Source: Tetraselmis striata (taxonomy: Eukaryota > Chlorophyta > Chlorodendrophyceae > Chlorodendrales > Chlorodendraceae). Taken from it: a stretch of DNA of 64,000 nucleotides. Location: positions 226,164 through 290,163 of the forward strand of contig VCJN01000931.1 in the NCBI GenBank assembly GCA_006384855.1, in the 5' to 3' direction. The number at the start of each line of letters is the position of its first letter. The stretch's first letter is position 1. Shown here one piece after another: positions 37,353 through 60,929 of the stretch. Under the pieces are notes generated by a model. That model was not told the DNA's origin. It made no database searches and worked only from the letters and a program-made list of their open reading frames with translations. The position numbers were made by a program, and so were the translations under genes.

Positions 37353-37789
37353 TAATGCTGGCGGGCACTAGTCGCTACCGCGGTTGTACGACCTACTACT
37401 ATCTATGCCCCGCGTGTCAAGAGGTAGCTTTTATTGAGAGCCGCGCACTATCAAAAGCGCGGAGGATCCGTGGATGACACACTGCGAGAGTGTATCGTAT
37501 AGCGCCTATATATCGTGAGAATATCTCCTCGCACCCCGCGAGCGCGTACGCGGTATGAGGTACTTGTACCGCGTACACCCCCCCCCCCCCCCCCCCCCCA
37601 AAGCCTTTCCAGTGCTTGTCCTGCCCCGTGTGAAACTGGCCGGGTTATAAACCCCGTGTGACCACCAGTTAGTCGAATGTGATCCATATTTTCTCGCGCC
37701 CTGCCCATAGGCACTCGAAGCATTCTCGCCACCCGTGCCTTCCCCCCTCTATGTCCCCCCACATGCATGCCTTCTGTGCCCTACACACG

Positions 37790-38031
37790 GCGTGGGCGAG
37801 AGTATGGACGCCAAGGGTGGGCGTGCTGGCCGTGGGAGTGTTGTGTGTCGCCGAATGGGCGCCGGGATGTTGTGCATGTCAATGAGGTTGATATTATTTG
37901 CCCAATAGGGCGCGATCTAGTACCGAGGCACGGACTGCATCCGACGGACATGTGGTGTCCGCTTCATGTAGGTCAGGTTGGGGTTGGGCCACTTGTATGG
38001 CCTGCCCGTGAAGGCGCGCGCCATCGTCAGG
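37790..38031 (+). other. Possible isolated exon, unrecognised
   Basis: The frame reads RRDVVHVNEVDIICPIGRDL and then a Gly/Pro-rich stretch ending at a good donor (CATCGTCAG|GTGAGAG). The composition is protein-like, but no partner exons or family were found. It may be a retroelement fragment. Confidence 0.2.
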
Positions 38032-40252
38032 TGAGAGCAGAGGGGGAGAGGGGCGGGAGCAGGTGTGGGGGAGGTCATTGGGCGACAATAGCACCATACT
38101 ACAAGATAACTAAGTACTACTAAGATATGTTACATACTTCTACACATCAGCTACCGAGATACTTTAATTTAGACGTGATACATTGCAGTTTTAGCTACAT
38201 TTGACAGCCATGTCAAGGCCCAGGGTGCAAGCTTGGGGCAGCGATATGAGCGTCTAGTAGGGCTAGTCGGAGGTTCAATGGTGGCATGCGCTGTTCCATT
38301 TCATGCGTGCATTCGTGCAAGATCGCTAGAGATATATATAGCAACATTGAGCATATGATCGTGGTATTGCTTGTTTTTGTTTACCTTGTTGGCCAAGATA
38401 AAGGGACGCAGCAGATGCTCTTGTGCATTGGCCGGGATTTTAATGTGATATATTTCAATTGCGCTTGTGGAAATATCTTCATATTTGATCCGGAGTGGAT
38501 TATGCTCAAGGGCGGGGGGGGGGGGGGGGGGGGGGGGCAGTTTGCCGGCATTTGCCGCAGCAGCCATAGTACTACTTTGGCATAGAAGGGGGCGGTGCAA
38601 TTGGAGCAGCGTCGGCCGCGATGGCGCGCGCGCGCGCACACACACACACACATATGTAACATGTCTCACCATCGTTAAGCCACAGTACACCCGTATAACT
38701 CTGCCCAATGCCCAAGGCTGTCCGACTGCAGCAATCCTCGATGGCTTAAAGACTATATTGCATCATTCTCCAAGCCCATATAGGCACCGGGCCGCGGAAA
38801 AGCGGAATAGACTGGTCGGGTATTGGGGCCAAGATCTTGTCCTGATGGAGCCTTAAAGCGGCGGCTCCTCATGGTTGATTCCCGATGCTTAGCACTTGTA
38901 CGAGCTACTCCACAGCCGCGTTTTCAAGAGCCCCGGACTCTGTCAGGTTCGCTCTAATACGCCGGCGTGCTCAATTTTTAAGGCGGGAGCTCCGGCCCTC
39001 GGCGGCGGGCGGGGTGTCGGAGACGAGCCGAGAGGCTATGCTAGGCGAGATGGCGCGCTAGGCGTATATGCAACCATGTCGCCGTCCACCCGCGTGCATG
39101 ATACATCGGCAACTAACAGTAGGCAGGCGCGGCTGCCGATGTCGTTGTTGTTGGCCGACGACGGAAGAGGGTGGTGCGATGCCATCCGCGATCGGATGCC
39201 GCACGGTTCGCGCTCACTGCGTAGCGGGTGTCGGGAGCTCACTGTCGTCCTGACATACTGGTTGTTGCCTGAAGTGTACGTACGGGTTTACGCCCGCCCG
39301 TCGTCGGGCGGTAGCGCTAAAACCTGGCAATGTTTCAGTCTCCCATGCGGAATGCTTGCGTACGGCCGTAACGCTGCTTGTACTTTTAGTTCCGGCGTGC
39401 AAAAAGGGTACATGCGGCGCGATACTTTGAGCCCCTAGGTGGCTTCCATTCAAAATTCGCGCAGTGCACCTTGTGCGCTGTTGCATGCCGCAATTGAACA
39501 TACACCTGCCCACAAAAGTCTTGCCCCCCTGCTTATCAAGCATCAATTGTATATTGGCCCAATATTTATCAGCCCTCGCCTTCGTTTTCGGCCGCGCCCA
39601 TCCATGTGCCATACGTGACCATGACATCATGCGTGGGGCAGCCCTTAGTGGCGTTTGTTGTGCTCTCGTTGTAAAAGCCATACTTGTGCGTGTCATTGTT
39701 CATGGTTGTAATGAATTTGATAACCCAATCTCACGAGGGCACGTCGTCGAATTTAGCCATGGCACGTTTATGCGTTCTATGTGTATGGCTGCACGCCAAG
39801 CAGTAGAGTTAGCTCTACCATCGCGGAACCCATTCACAAATGCGCCCTCTCCCCGCCGTCGACATGCAAGCAAGTGAGCAGTTCCCGCGAAACGGCCAAC
39901 ACTGCAATTACGGCCTACCTACGGATGCTGTCCGCATTCAATGCGCCCTTGGTAAAGCCGGGTTCAGCCCGTATTGCGAAGGGGTGCAGCCCCCGAGTCA
40001 GGGGGTGGGTCCATGTGGTCACCTGCTAGGGCATCGTCCAGGGTATGTGTTAGGTCTGGCCATCAATACGCTCCCATATTCTGCTATTGGGCTGCGGCTA
40101 GCGGGGCCCTACATGGGGAAAATCCGCCCGCGCGGGGCGAGTACACCGCCTTTTTATCGGGATGCGGATCGCGCGGTAAGAGTTTGTATTAGTGTTTGTA
40201 GAACCCAAAAAATTTTGCATCGCCCCCCCGTCCCCCCCCCCCCCCCCGACGT

Positions 40253-40310
40253 CCCCGGCAGGATTCGAACCTGCGCAGAGCGGAATCATGAGCGTAACGG
40301 GCATGCCCCC
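40253..40310 (-). tRNA. Truncated tRNA-like relic
   Basis: The minus strand contains a perfect T-arm, GCAGG-TTCGAAT-CCTGC, followed by CGGGGACG like an acceptor 3' strand, and preceded by CTCATGATTC. The 5' half (acceptor, D-arm) is missing and replaced by poly-G next to a long poly-C/G tract, and the anticodon stem does not pair. Serine-type tRNAs have a similar 3' end. It is a pseudogene or part of a SINE. Confidence 0.35.
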
Positions 40311-42944
40311 CCCCCCCCCCCCCCCCCCCCCGCCACCTTTCACATCTCAAGCCGTTGATGAACAGTCTTAGTTATATCATTCAAAAATTCGCCACTGTAC
40401 CGCTCGGCGGTTGGCGGCTCCGGTGCGGACGTGACGCGATACGGATAGATACGTACATGGCAAGACTTATTACGAGGGGGAGTGTGTGTTCTTGCGATGA
40501 GTCACCATATGAATTCCTTTGTGATATACTATTGCCATATTGGGTTTCGATGTGGTGTCAAGTTTAGGAATCAATGGTAGTGTGGATTGAGCTCAACAAA
40601 TTGTATCCCATGGGGCATGCCCTAGGTGTGGGTCCTGGTGCTAATAAACTGCCACTTGCTGTCGTCTCAATAATCGGTTCCAACCCGGAGGCAAGATCCA
40701 TTGATTCTGACAAGCACCCGTCATGCTGAACTATGTAGTGACAGCATACTGTCGTGCTAGGTGCCATGTCTTCGGAGGGGTACTGCTGGTGCACACGGTA
40801 GTAGTTACGGCTTATTCGAGAGTGCCTCTTAACAATGCACATCGATCATTGCCCTTTGCCAATTACATGTCCGCTATGCTTTACATCGGGCCGATAACAA
40901 CATGTACATGCTGTGATCGTTGGGTCTTCCATGGTCGCGCCATCAACGGCGTAACATACACTGTCATCAACACACATTTACCTCCAAAACACATACACAT
41001 TTTCTAAACATCAAACACCTTTTTGTGCCGTTATTATGTTTTAACTACACCAAAATTCCCGTCGCTGACAAGTAATATAACGTTCACCTCGTCGGAGTTT
41101 CAACTCATCTGAAACTGCCATGCTCACTGATTTTTCAGCCTGTGACTGTCATCTGACAATGACATATGTTGCTGCCGCATAATTGGCTGATGATGACTAC
41201 ACACTGCGCTGCAATACACTTTTCCACATATATCACCACCAGTTGACACCTTCATGACGGCGGGGTGGGAGGAATGTGAGGAGATCATAGTAGGGTCACA
41301 ACCCTAGATCTCGGCCTCACTAAATGCCCTACTACGGAATCTCAATATCACTGCTGACTATAGGGTAGATCACCACAGGCTTGATACCTGTAGCGCCGGC
41401 GTGGCTTCCCGCCGAGTGCTGAGTACCAGTATGTACCGCAGCCCAGACCACCTTGTGAATGATTCTCACTTTTCACCACCACCAAGTGTGGAGCCGACCA
41501 TCTCGCCACGTTGAAATTACGTGTTCTCGTACTTCAGTGCGGCACAGTACGGGGGACAGGAGGGAGCCAAAGCCTGCAACTCTTGGGGGGCGTTACAATA
41601 CTCTGCGCAGCCTTGCACGGTGGCGGGTGTGATAAATCCAACCGTGCATTGGGCACAGGAAGCCGCCCTCGCCGGACAGTGACCTCGGCTAGGAGCGTGC
41701 GCAGGTTGCTGCCGCACGTCGGGCGAACCCGCCTCCTGTGCAACCGGAGATCGGAGAGCATACGGCTAGCGGTGCAGGCGGGGTGTGTTTTCCACGCCTT
41801 TATTCCCTCCGAACCCCGAGGCGTCCGGGGACAGCGCTATTAGGCGGGGGGGCGATCTCGGCAGCGAGTCGGCTCGGCGGCCTAGCCGCTGTGGAGCGCA
41901 GCGGTCGGGGAGGCTGGGGGCATATAAACGGTGGGAACACGCATATACGGGCGGTCACGTGGTCGCGCGTTTGTACGCCCGTCAGCAAGCATTCGGTGCG
42001 GGTACCGCGTACCGGCTGGCGCCCTTTATTATCCGTGTCATCACCCCATACGAAAAACTAAGAGTGAACGTGCCCATTGATGATGATTGATACTATTTTA
42101 CTGCAACATAGCCATGTGGCCCATGGAGGCCCCGCCCTGCGCGCTTTAAGAAGCGGAGCCTATGCGGGTCGGTCGGGGGCGGGCCCCTGGTGCTGCTGGG
42201 TAGAGACAGCTCGTCAAGACAAAAATATCGACCTTGTAACACAGTTCAAATTTCAGACTGACGATGCCTCCGAACGACAAATTGTCTGGGCATGAATAAT
42301 CCAATTAATACAACGTACAGGTACCCTATGTTGGCGAACCTCCGTCATAAAGGCAATCGCCGATGACGCATTCCGCAAGACCGATATTGAGGGTCAGTGG
42401 GTGGAATATCCAGCACTGTTGGATCACCGTCAACCATCACACCTATCGCAATCACTTTCTGGACGCTCTCCCTGTAACCAAATAAAAAGGTATAGTGATC
42501 CGATATCGGCCGACCGTTACTATTGCTGCGCGCCCCCATATACCCCCTTTTTTCCCGGCTGTCCCGCTCGCGGCGCGTGTCATTGAGTGCGGAGAAAGCA
42601 GCGCGCTTCGCTTGAATTTGAGATGGCTGTTGATGAATTGAGATGCGCTGCGGGGGGAGTTGGCGGCGCGCGGTTGGCTGCCGGCTCTGGTGCCGGCCCT
42701 GCTGCGGCCACCGTGTCGCGTCACTGCCCAACACGGGTATCTTTCATGCAGCAAGTTTGCATGCCGTTGTTCAGGCCGGGCGTTGCGGGGTGGTTGCGGA
42801 CTGTGGAGTTAGCGGGTTGCAGCGAGTGCGTGCTTCGAAGGATGGATCAAGCGTCGGACGAGCTTCCCATATTCATCTCCAGAGGGATGGGTGAGGCAGT
42901 GAAAAAGGGGGGGGGGGGGGGGGGGGGGGATTGTGTCGGCCCCG

Positions 42945-54402
<11,458 letters not shown>

Positions 54403-54678
54403 CGCTCGATTGGGAGTAACTGCGCTGGCAGAGTACGCTGTATTAGGGGATTGCCCGCTGGGATGAAGCGCGCTTGTTGCTACCAATGGTGGCTACGCCA
54501 CTTCACGGGCGCGCAGCAGCGCGATCCTCCAGCAAACCTACGCGATCCGGTCTTCCTGACAAGATATGCTAAGTCTGAGTGGGAACAGTCTGGGTTTTCC
54601 GGGCCGGCTGGCCAGAGGGTTGGCGACGGCAGTCCCCCGTACCCTTTAGAAGATTATTACACGTGCAAGTTGCAAAAT

Positions 54679-54735
54679 TCAAGAAATCCACACAGAAATC
54701 CAGAAGAAAATCCAGCTACGGGCCACAAGAGCCCT
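54679..54735 (+). repeat. Arm 1 of an inverted repeat (family 2)
   Basis: TTCAAGAAATCCACACAGAA and, further on, AATCCAGCTACGGGCCA recur inverted at 55,126-55,172. The two arms flank about 390 bp that includes the palindrome at 54,908-54,969. Confidence 0.75.
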
Positions 54736-54907
54736 TTAGTTATAAGATCGAGCGTCGTCGGACAGAAAGCTCAGCTCGCCACCAGGGTGACCGCGATATG
54801 CCCTGGTTTCCACTGTTATGCGCTGTTCCCAGCAGGTACCGTTACTTAATATGTGAACTGAAAAAAGGCCGTTAACAAATCCGCCTACAGCTAACGCAGT
54901 ACAAAAA

Positions 54908-54969
54908 GATCAAGCAAGCCGCCCAAATATTTGGGCGGCTATTTGGGCGGCTTGCTGTGTAGCTTGATC
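54908..54969. repeat. Palindrome / nested hairpin
   Basis: GATCAAGCAAGCCGCCCAAATA is mirrored by ATTTGGGCGGCTTGC and a final GCTTGATC. The 11-base module TTTGGGCGGCT is present twice in one orientation, so two alternative hairpins are possible. It is 0.5 kb upstream of the ABCC start on the minus strand. Confidence 0.8.
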
Positions 54970-55125
54970 CGTGCTGTGCTGCTTGTCCGTATGATATGGC
55001 TCTAAAATTCGGCCTAGTGCCGCTATTGGAGTGGCCCGGGATTGTGTGCTGGGGAGAGCGTCTCTACTGCGTGGAGCGGCGGCTGGCGGATGGCGATGCC
55101 TGGTCGGTGGCTGCCATGGCGGTTC

Positions 55126-55200
55126 CCGCCTCTCTTGGCCCGTAGCTGGATTTCTGTATGGATTTCTTGAATGTTGCGTCTAGCACATATAGTTTTTTAT
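55126..55200 (-). repeat. Arm 2 of the inverted repeat / family 2 copy
   Basis: Reverse complement of the 54,679-54,735 arm; it then continues with similarity to 37,290-37,352 (CTTGAATGTTGCGTCTAGCAC). Confidence 0.75.
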
Positions 55201-55370
55201 TACATCAGGGCTTTCACAAATGCGCACTACAAACATAACTAACAGCAACTATGAAAAGGTTGCCAGCAAAAGAGAGACATAAGCCTGATGTGAAACCAAG
55301 GTCGAGCAGGAGGCTAGAGAGCCAAGAACCAAGGAGGTGCCAAGGAAACCACGAAGCCGCTTAGCACATG
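55198..55370 (+). repeat. Dispersed repeat family 3, copy 1 (inverted partner at 59,540)
   Basis: About 170 bp matches the reverse complement of 59,540-59,710 at roughly 80% identity. Shared pieces include ACATCAGGGCTTT, AACTAACAGCAACTATGAA, GGTTGCC and GAGCCAAGAACCAAGG. The inverted pair brackets about 4.2 kb of decayed transposon sequence. Confidence 0.8.
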
Positions 55371-55544
55371 TAGTCGCTAATCATATGGCTCCAAAAGCGG
55401 CCCGCATCCCGCACGAGGCGGAATGGATGAGTGATGCGCGCACGGTTCAGAGTCCGGGCCACGCGTGCACGTGTGTGCGAGGCCGATTCGTCCTCGCCCT
55501 TGCTCGCCTCACCCATTGTGCCAAAGACCATGCCCGTGTATTCG

Positions 55545-55580
55545 GGTTTTAGGGGTTTAGGGGTTTACAAACCCTAAACG
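55545..55580. repeat. Interstitial telomere-like repeats with inversion
   Basis: GTTTTAGGGGTTTAGGGG, then TTTACAAACCCTAAA: two TTTAGGGG units followed head-to-head by an inverted CCCTAAA. This resembles the plant-type telomere repeat. Confidence 0.6.
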
Positions 55581-56899
55581 CCATAAAAACCGCGCCCGTG
55601 CCGGTGCTGGTAGCACCACTGCAGTACGGGTAGGTGTGTGATCGCTACCACACCGCCAATACTACAGCGTAGTTAAAAGAACGCAGTTTAGTAGCGGATA
55701 TAATTACATAGGCGGGTCGCTACAGATACGCGGCACCTTACTACTATATCTATTCGCCCGCCGTGTTCGGCGCAACCCATCACGACAAATCGGGAAGCTG
55801 TGCTGCGCGAATATTTCTGCGCGAGAATGATAGAATTAAAATATTCGTTAGTTCCTTACCCGGAATCCTTTACATGCGCACGCGCATGCCCTGCATCAGA
55901 ATGCGTGGGCCGTGCTCAAGCACTGCATGCAACACATGCATGGTATTGGCTCCACAATTGCCCCCAGTCCGAGTTGGAGGCCTTCGCAAAGGTGGCTGGT
56001 GGATGCCACCGTTCTCGCGGGCCGGGGTCGAGCGGGTGCTGCCTAGGGGTGGGTCTGTTTTAATTCCTCCACGTAGGGCCCAAGGCGACACGAATAATCT
56101 GGTGGTCACCGATTTCTTGGCGGAGCTCTTGCACGTACGACTCAGACGATCGATCCGCCCCCCATCATGTCCGAGGAGGCAAGTGCTAAACTACTTTGAC
56201 GAAGGGTGCAGTGCCACGGCATGCAGCCAACGCGGGCTTCACCTCCCCATGTCTCGGTTGAAGGGTGCTGGCCTCCGCGGCATGGCTACCGCGAGTCCGT
56301 GATGCCGCCTTCATATTGGTTGCATGGACGATATCCTCCCGAGGTTCCTCACGAAGTCACTAGAAACTCCGGCACCAAACCCCCCACCCCATGTTCCTTT
56401 GACCCACAGCTTGAGTCCGTGGAACTATGGACGAGGCAGCTTCAACGTAGCCAACTTATTCCGCCCCGCCGTCAGAGTGACCACAGACTTTCGGAACGTA
56501 GTCGCTCGTGGGTCGGCCGGCTACGCCGCGGCAATGCGGGAGGCGTTAGGGCGCCTTCAGTCGGCTACTAACTGCATGAGGCCACCTCAACGATGCGCAA
56601 GCCCGCGTGATGGAGCGGGGGACGGAGGCTGTGTCGGGCTTATATGAGCAGACGGCTTTCATGCACCTAGCCAATCAAAATCTTCAACAAGTCTTGGCTT
56701 CATAATGAGGTCCACTCCGTGGGATCTCTCCCTTTCACTTGCATGGAGCGGATCTTGTTCGGTAGTAAGCTCTCCGACACATGCGGCGTCGGGCGAGTGT
56801 ACGGTGGCCATCCCCATCGCGAGGACGGTGATGACTCCGCATGAACTGCGGGCGGAGGTCGCTGCTGGGTAATTACTTCTTTCTGCCTAGCCCATGCAT

Positions 56900-57480
56900 G
56901 GCCCGTGTGCGTGGTTGGGAGCATGCCCAAGTCATTCTGCCCTCCCTCGATGACTGAGCACAATCCCGCCACTTTCGAACTCTACGGCTACGCGCTCATG
57001 AACCTCCCGGCACATGGGGATGCATACTTGCGTGGGCAGCACGATGCTATCGCAGTCGCCTTTCGCAATCATTGTGTTCACGATCTGACATCCATGGACG
57101 CCGAGAGCTTGGCGATTTGTTCTAGCAGACAGTGCCTTCTGGCAACATTGTTCCCATGGATGAACTCAAGGACATTGTGCCAGACGCAGAGCTCTCCCTC
57201 AAGGTTCAACGTCGTGACTTGGAGCTATGATTCCCAGACTGACTCAACTTGCTGAAGCCCACGCTGCTTATAAGTTCAATCAAGACCGTGCGGTACGGGG
57301 TCAAAAAATCAATATCGCAGCGCCCCGGGCCACAGTTGTGGATCGGTTTGAGCGCACCTTGTTTGGCGAGTGACCTGCAACGGGGGTTGGCGCGTGGCAC
57401 AACACGGAGCCGGGGCATATGGGCCCACCTCGAGACATCCTGGACGACATGTTGGCGGAGTACACTAGCATACTTTTTGG
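56900..57480 (+). pseudogene. Decayed coding fragments, family unknown
   Basis: Protein-like stretches in changing frames include PSMTEHNPATFELYGYAL, NLPAHGDAYLRGQHDAIAV, then PRLTQLAEAHAAYKFNQDRA (coiled-coil-like) and VVDRFERTLFG, then PPRDILDDMLAEYTSILFG. Stops separate them. They lie upstream of, and in the same direction as, the endonuclease remnant at 58.8-59.4 kb and may be parts of the same retroelement or of another one. I recognise no family. Confidence 0.3.
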
Positions 57481-57671
57481 CACTGTGGGTGAGGTGATAG
57501 CTGTACTCGTACCGATTCTCGGCTGCCCGTGATCGATACTCGTACAACGCAACAACGTACAACGTACCGGTGCTCGGCCGCCGGCCCGTAGTGTACCGGA
57601 TAGCGATATGGCTGTATGGCTATGTAATATGCGGCTGCATGCAAGCACATATGTGACATGCCTTCCGCCAT

Positions 57672-57914
57672 CACCCGTCGCGCACGCGGCAGGGGTTGTT
57701 GCAGCGAGTCCCTTTTTGCGTGCATGGTACCTTGGGCGGCATTCTCTCTGCCGGAGTGCAGACGGCCAAGTATGATGCGACTGCACGTGGCTGCTCATAT
57801 TCCGCACCCTCTTCTGCTGCTGCTTCCACCTCGCAATTGTTGTAGTGGACGTTTCCTACTGCCTTTTCGGGTGATTTCCTGATCGCCTTTTGCAGATAGC
57901 TCATGTAACTACAT
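57672..57914 (+). repeat. Dispersed repeat family 1, copy 2
   Basis: Partner of 36,952-37,183 in the same orientation; about 75-80% identical by eye with small indels. Confidence 0.75.
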
Positions 57915-58766
57915 GTATGACATGCGGATCTTTTGCGATTCCTTGTCAACCACCGTTGTATTTAAACCTTATTCCGCGGTAGCGGGTTCAGTCGCTACCG
58001 ACTACCGGTCCTGCTCGTCGTGACTGTATTTCTACCCCTGGCACTATAGGGATTCTAAATACAACTGATCATTGCTACGTTTTAAATCCTTAGTTTTACA
58101 TGCGGCGGTAGCGCAGCGACTATCTACCCGGTACTGCTGCGACCAACCCTCGCGTCGCCGCTCTGCTCGGGCGCGAGCGCAGATATTATAGCAGCGACTT
58201 AGTGACGCACTTCCCTGTACCGCCCTATACAGCTGCGACTACCTAATAGTTGATACCTAAGTTGCTCCCCTCCAAGCGCTCTCACGTTGCCCGTGCCGGC
58301 TGCTCGGCCGCTGGGGCTGAGCCGGCGTCTGCGATGCGCTCGCGGCCGACCTCCAAGCTATCCCGCATTACTCGGACTTCCCCTTGCGCTCCATGCTTAA
58401 AGTCCAGGAAACCCTGAGCCACCGCATTCACGGTCCGCTTCGCAAAGCTTGCTTCGCGTACGCCTACAAGCGGCCCTGACATTTTAAAATGCTTCCGGAG
58501 CCGCCTCTTACGCGCCGCGACAACGTTCTTGGTGACTGATCCTCCAAGTGAGGGTCGCCTTGGTGAAGTCCGTGAGCGTTACCCAGAGTACTACGATTTC
58601 ATGTTCCGCGTTGCCGCTTGCCGCCCATTTGGCCTTTTGGCGGCTCCTGTCCTCTCCCTTGGCGAGCCTTGCCCTTGTGTTTTTTGCTTCTTCTCGGTAC
58701 AAGGCATGCTGGCCCGTTTTGAGGAAGTTGGCGTGATATTCACTCCTTCAACTTGGGCGGTCGCAT

Positions 58767-59390
58767 ATGTTGATCACGTGGCACGTTGCTCTGGGGGGCA
58801 ACTCCAATCACGCCGTACACGAGTGGGCGGAACATGGCCTTTCCGACGTTTTGCCACGACGTGAAGTCCGCCCTGAGCGTGGGTGTCCAGATCCTCACGG
58901 ACCCGTCGGTGCTTGTTTCTCTTCCGAAGGGCAGCGACGGCCTGCCGGCCGATGTTGGGCTTTTTGGGTATGGTGGTATTTGCGGGAATACGGTTGCTGT
59001 CGATACCACCATTGCCCCTAACCTCGGCGTGTCAAGCTCGGATCCAACGAATGCATTGCGGGCTGCAGAGCGCCACAAAATCCAAAAGTATGACGAGGGT
59101 GTCCGAAACGCCGCCGGTATGCTTTGCTTTATTTTGTTCCTTTCGCCGTTTCCGAGTTCGGCTCGCTGGCCCCGCACGCTGAGGCCTTCTTGGTGAAGCT
59201 CGCGAAAGCTAGCCACACACACATCGGCCAAAAAATCGGCCAGCTCTTGTCTGCGTGGCGCCGCCGTTTCTCCTTGCTCATCAACATGGCACATGCAGAC
59301 AACGTTCTTGGCGGGGTCGCGGCCGCGCGCGGCACGTGTTCATTGGTGCTCATGCGCTTGCGTCGCGTCGCTCGTTGGCATGTGTTGCCA
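58767..59390 (+). mobile_element. Retroelement remnant: restriction-like endonuclease domain
   Basis: Three successive frames read HAVHEWAEHGLSD, then LPADVGLFGYGGICGNTVAV followed by DTTIAP, then AAERHKIQKYDEGVRNAAG, then FVPFAVSEFGSLAPHAEAF. The pattern PxD, about 14 residues, VDxT, then E/KxxKY and a FxPFxxExFG ending is that of PD-(D/E)XK restriction-like endonucleases found at the C-terminus of many algal and protist non-LTR-type elements. It nicks target DNA for integration. Frame changes near 58,850 and 59,110 show it is dead. The reverse transcriptase itself is not visible upstream. Confidence 0.6.
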
Positions 59391-59539
59391 TGACCCAGGT
59401 CATTTGCTGCAAGCGTAACTACTCGCCGCAGCTGATGTATGGCCTACACCGGGGTGGTGGTCCCCATTGATTCCATGTCCCCCTTTCGGTCTTTCTGGTC
59501 GTTCCTTGGCCATAGTGATTCCCTTGACCCTTTGGTTCT

Positions 59540-59710
59540 TGGCAGCTTAGTTGGCGACTTCTTGGTTCCCTTGGCTCTGCCTTGGTTCTTGGCTCCCTGG
59601 CCTCCTCCTCGACTTTGGTTTCATGCATATGTCTCTCGTTTGCCGGCAACCATTCATAGTTGCTGTTAGTTCTATTTGAAGTGGCCATATGTTAAAGCCC
59701 TGATGTAAAA
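59540..59710 (-). repeat. Dispersed repeat family 3, copy 2
   Basis: Inverted partner of 55,198-55,370. A minus-strand frame (59,419-59,688) crosses it, but its low-complexity Glu/Arg/Pro content gives no support for a gene. Confidence 0.8.
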
Positions 59711-60660
59711 AAGAGAGGACATGTATCTAATGAAGGACGTAACAATCCTTACAGTCAATCATGCCATGCAGTAGCGACAAGGGCACATTACCATAATTAC
59801 TATGATCCGCCTAGCCATTCCGCGGAGGCACCTGCTAAGGTGCCAGCAGTAGTAAGCTACAGGTAGTAGCAGCAGTAGTAAAACGCAGCCGTGGTAGTAG
59901 CGTCCGAGCAGCAGGTCGCGTATTGAGTACCAGTTCATAAGTCGATAAGGGCGACAGAAGCCTGCCGTGTCGATAGCAGGGCAAGGTCTCCAGTTTTAGA
60001 TTCGTCTGGAAAGTCACGGTCGCCACTTCAAGGTTAATTTCTCAGCGCTACGCGGAGGAACGGGGCAACAAGGCGGTGCGATCGACAGCAGAGCCACCGC
60101 ATGGGGTGAGTGAAACCTGCAGTAGCGTGCTGCCGCGGCGTGTACAGGGTAGTCCCATCCTGCCAGCGTGCACGTGCAATAAAGTACAGTTCACATAAAG
60201 GCTCCGCTGCTGAATTCACAACCTCACACTCGCCGGGCGGCGAACTAGCCTTGGGCTAGGCGGCAACCCTCGTGTCAAGCTTCCACTGAGAAACTCACAT
60301 GACCCCATTTGCCTCACGCCCCGTTCGGCTGCGAAATTCCGAAGGGCGGACAGGGCATGGCGGCGGAGCTGTCTTGCCTCGTAGCCTGTCCGGTTGGTCC
60401 TCCGGGGTCGGGAACCAAGGGCGGCATGTCTTCGACTGTCGTGGGAACCTCACTTAATACAAGCCGTACCAGTAGCACTGCCGGTTTCCTAACGACCACG
60501 GGGTACACCACCTACATATGCACCGTTCGCTGTTGGAGTGGACTAGGTTTCTGCCCCGACACGTTGGTCGTTATGCCTTGCTTCCATTGGTCGGCTTGAG
60601 CGCCTATACGTACACGGCGTTACGGCGTCGTACTCGGCGTACACGCTGTACTGTACGGGC

Positions 60661-60664
<4 letters not shown>

Positions 60665-60692
<28 letters not shown>
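60665..60692. repeat. Poly-C run
   Basis: About 28 consecutive C, 240 bases upstream of the first readable exon of the plus-strand gene at 60,930. Confidence 0.9.
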
Positions 60693-60694
<2 letters not shown>

Positions 60695-60929
60695 CCGCAT
60701 GCCGCTGCTGCAGGCGCTATCATACCCCGCAACGTCACTGCTGGCAGCTTTGATGGCGGTCTAGAGCAGTTAACTTCCCCGCTATGTCGAGGCGTAGCAG
60801 AGCAGTAAAAAACCACCGCTGAGAGTCTAGCGGCGAGCTGTCCCGGGATGAGTCCGTGTGCCGAGTGCTCAGAAGACAGGGAAATGCGCCACTGACGCCT
60901 CTCCTGCTTTGCGGACCCGTGCCTTGCAG

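Larger units (their letters stand above)
36300..42900. other. Gene-poor region between polycystin and ABCC genes
   Basis: No gene I can defend. It holds dispersed repeats (36,952-37,183 and 37,290-37,352), poly-C/G runs at 37,578, 38,516, 40,206 and 40,307, a CG/CA repeat at 38,626-38,652 and a tRNA-like relic at 40,253-40,310. Many overlapping short frames, such as those at 38,896-39,438 and 41,511-41,843, lack motifs or splice partners. Confidence 0.45.
54500..58500. other. Repeat-rich region upstream of the ABCC gene
   Basis: No intact gene is supported. The ABCC promoter should lie just above 54,402, but no TATA box or other element is distinctive. The region holds inverted and dispersed repeats, a palindrome, a telomere-like tract and decayed coding fragments, listed separately. 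Minus-strand frames at 58,282-58,482 look weakly protein-like but have no partner. Confidence 0.45.

Noticed and set aside
38896..39438. A 180-codon plus-strand frame
   Set aside because: No domain, no splice partner and biased composition; chance openness in GC-rich sequence is likely.
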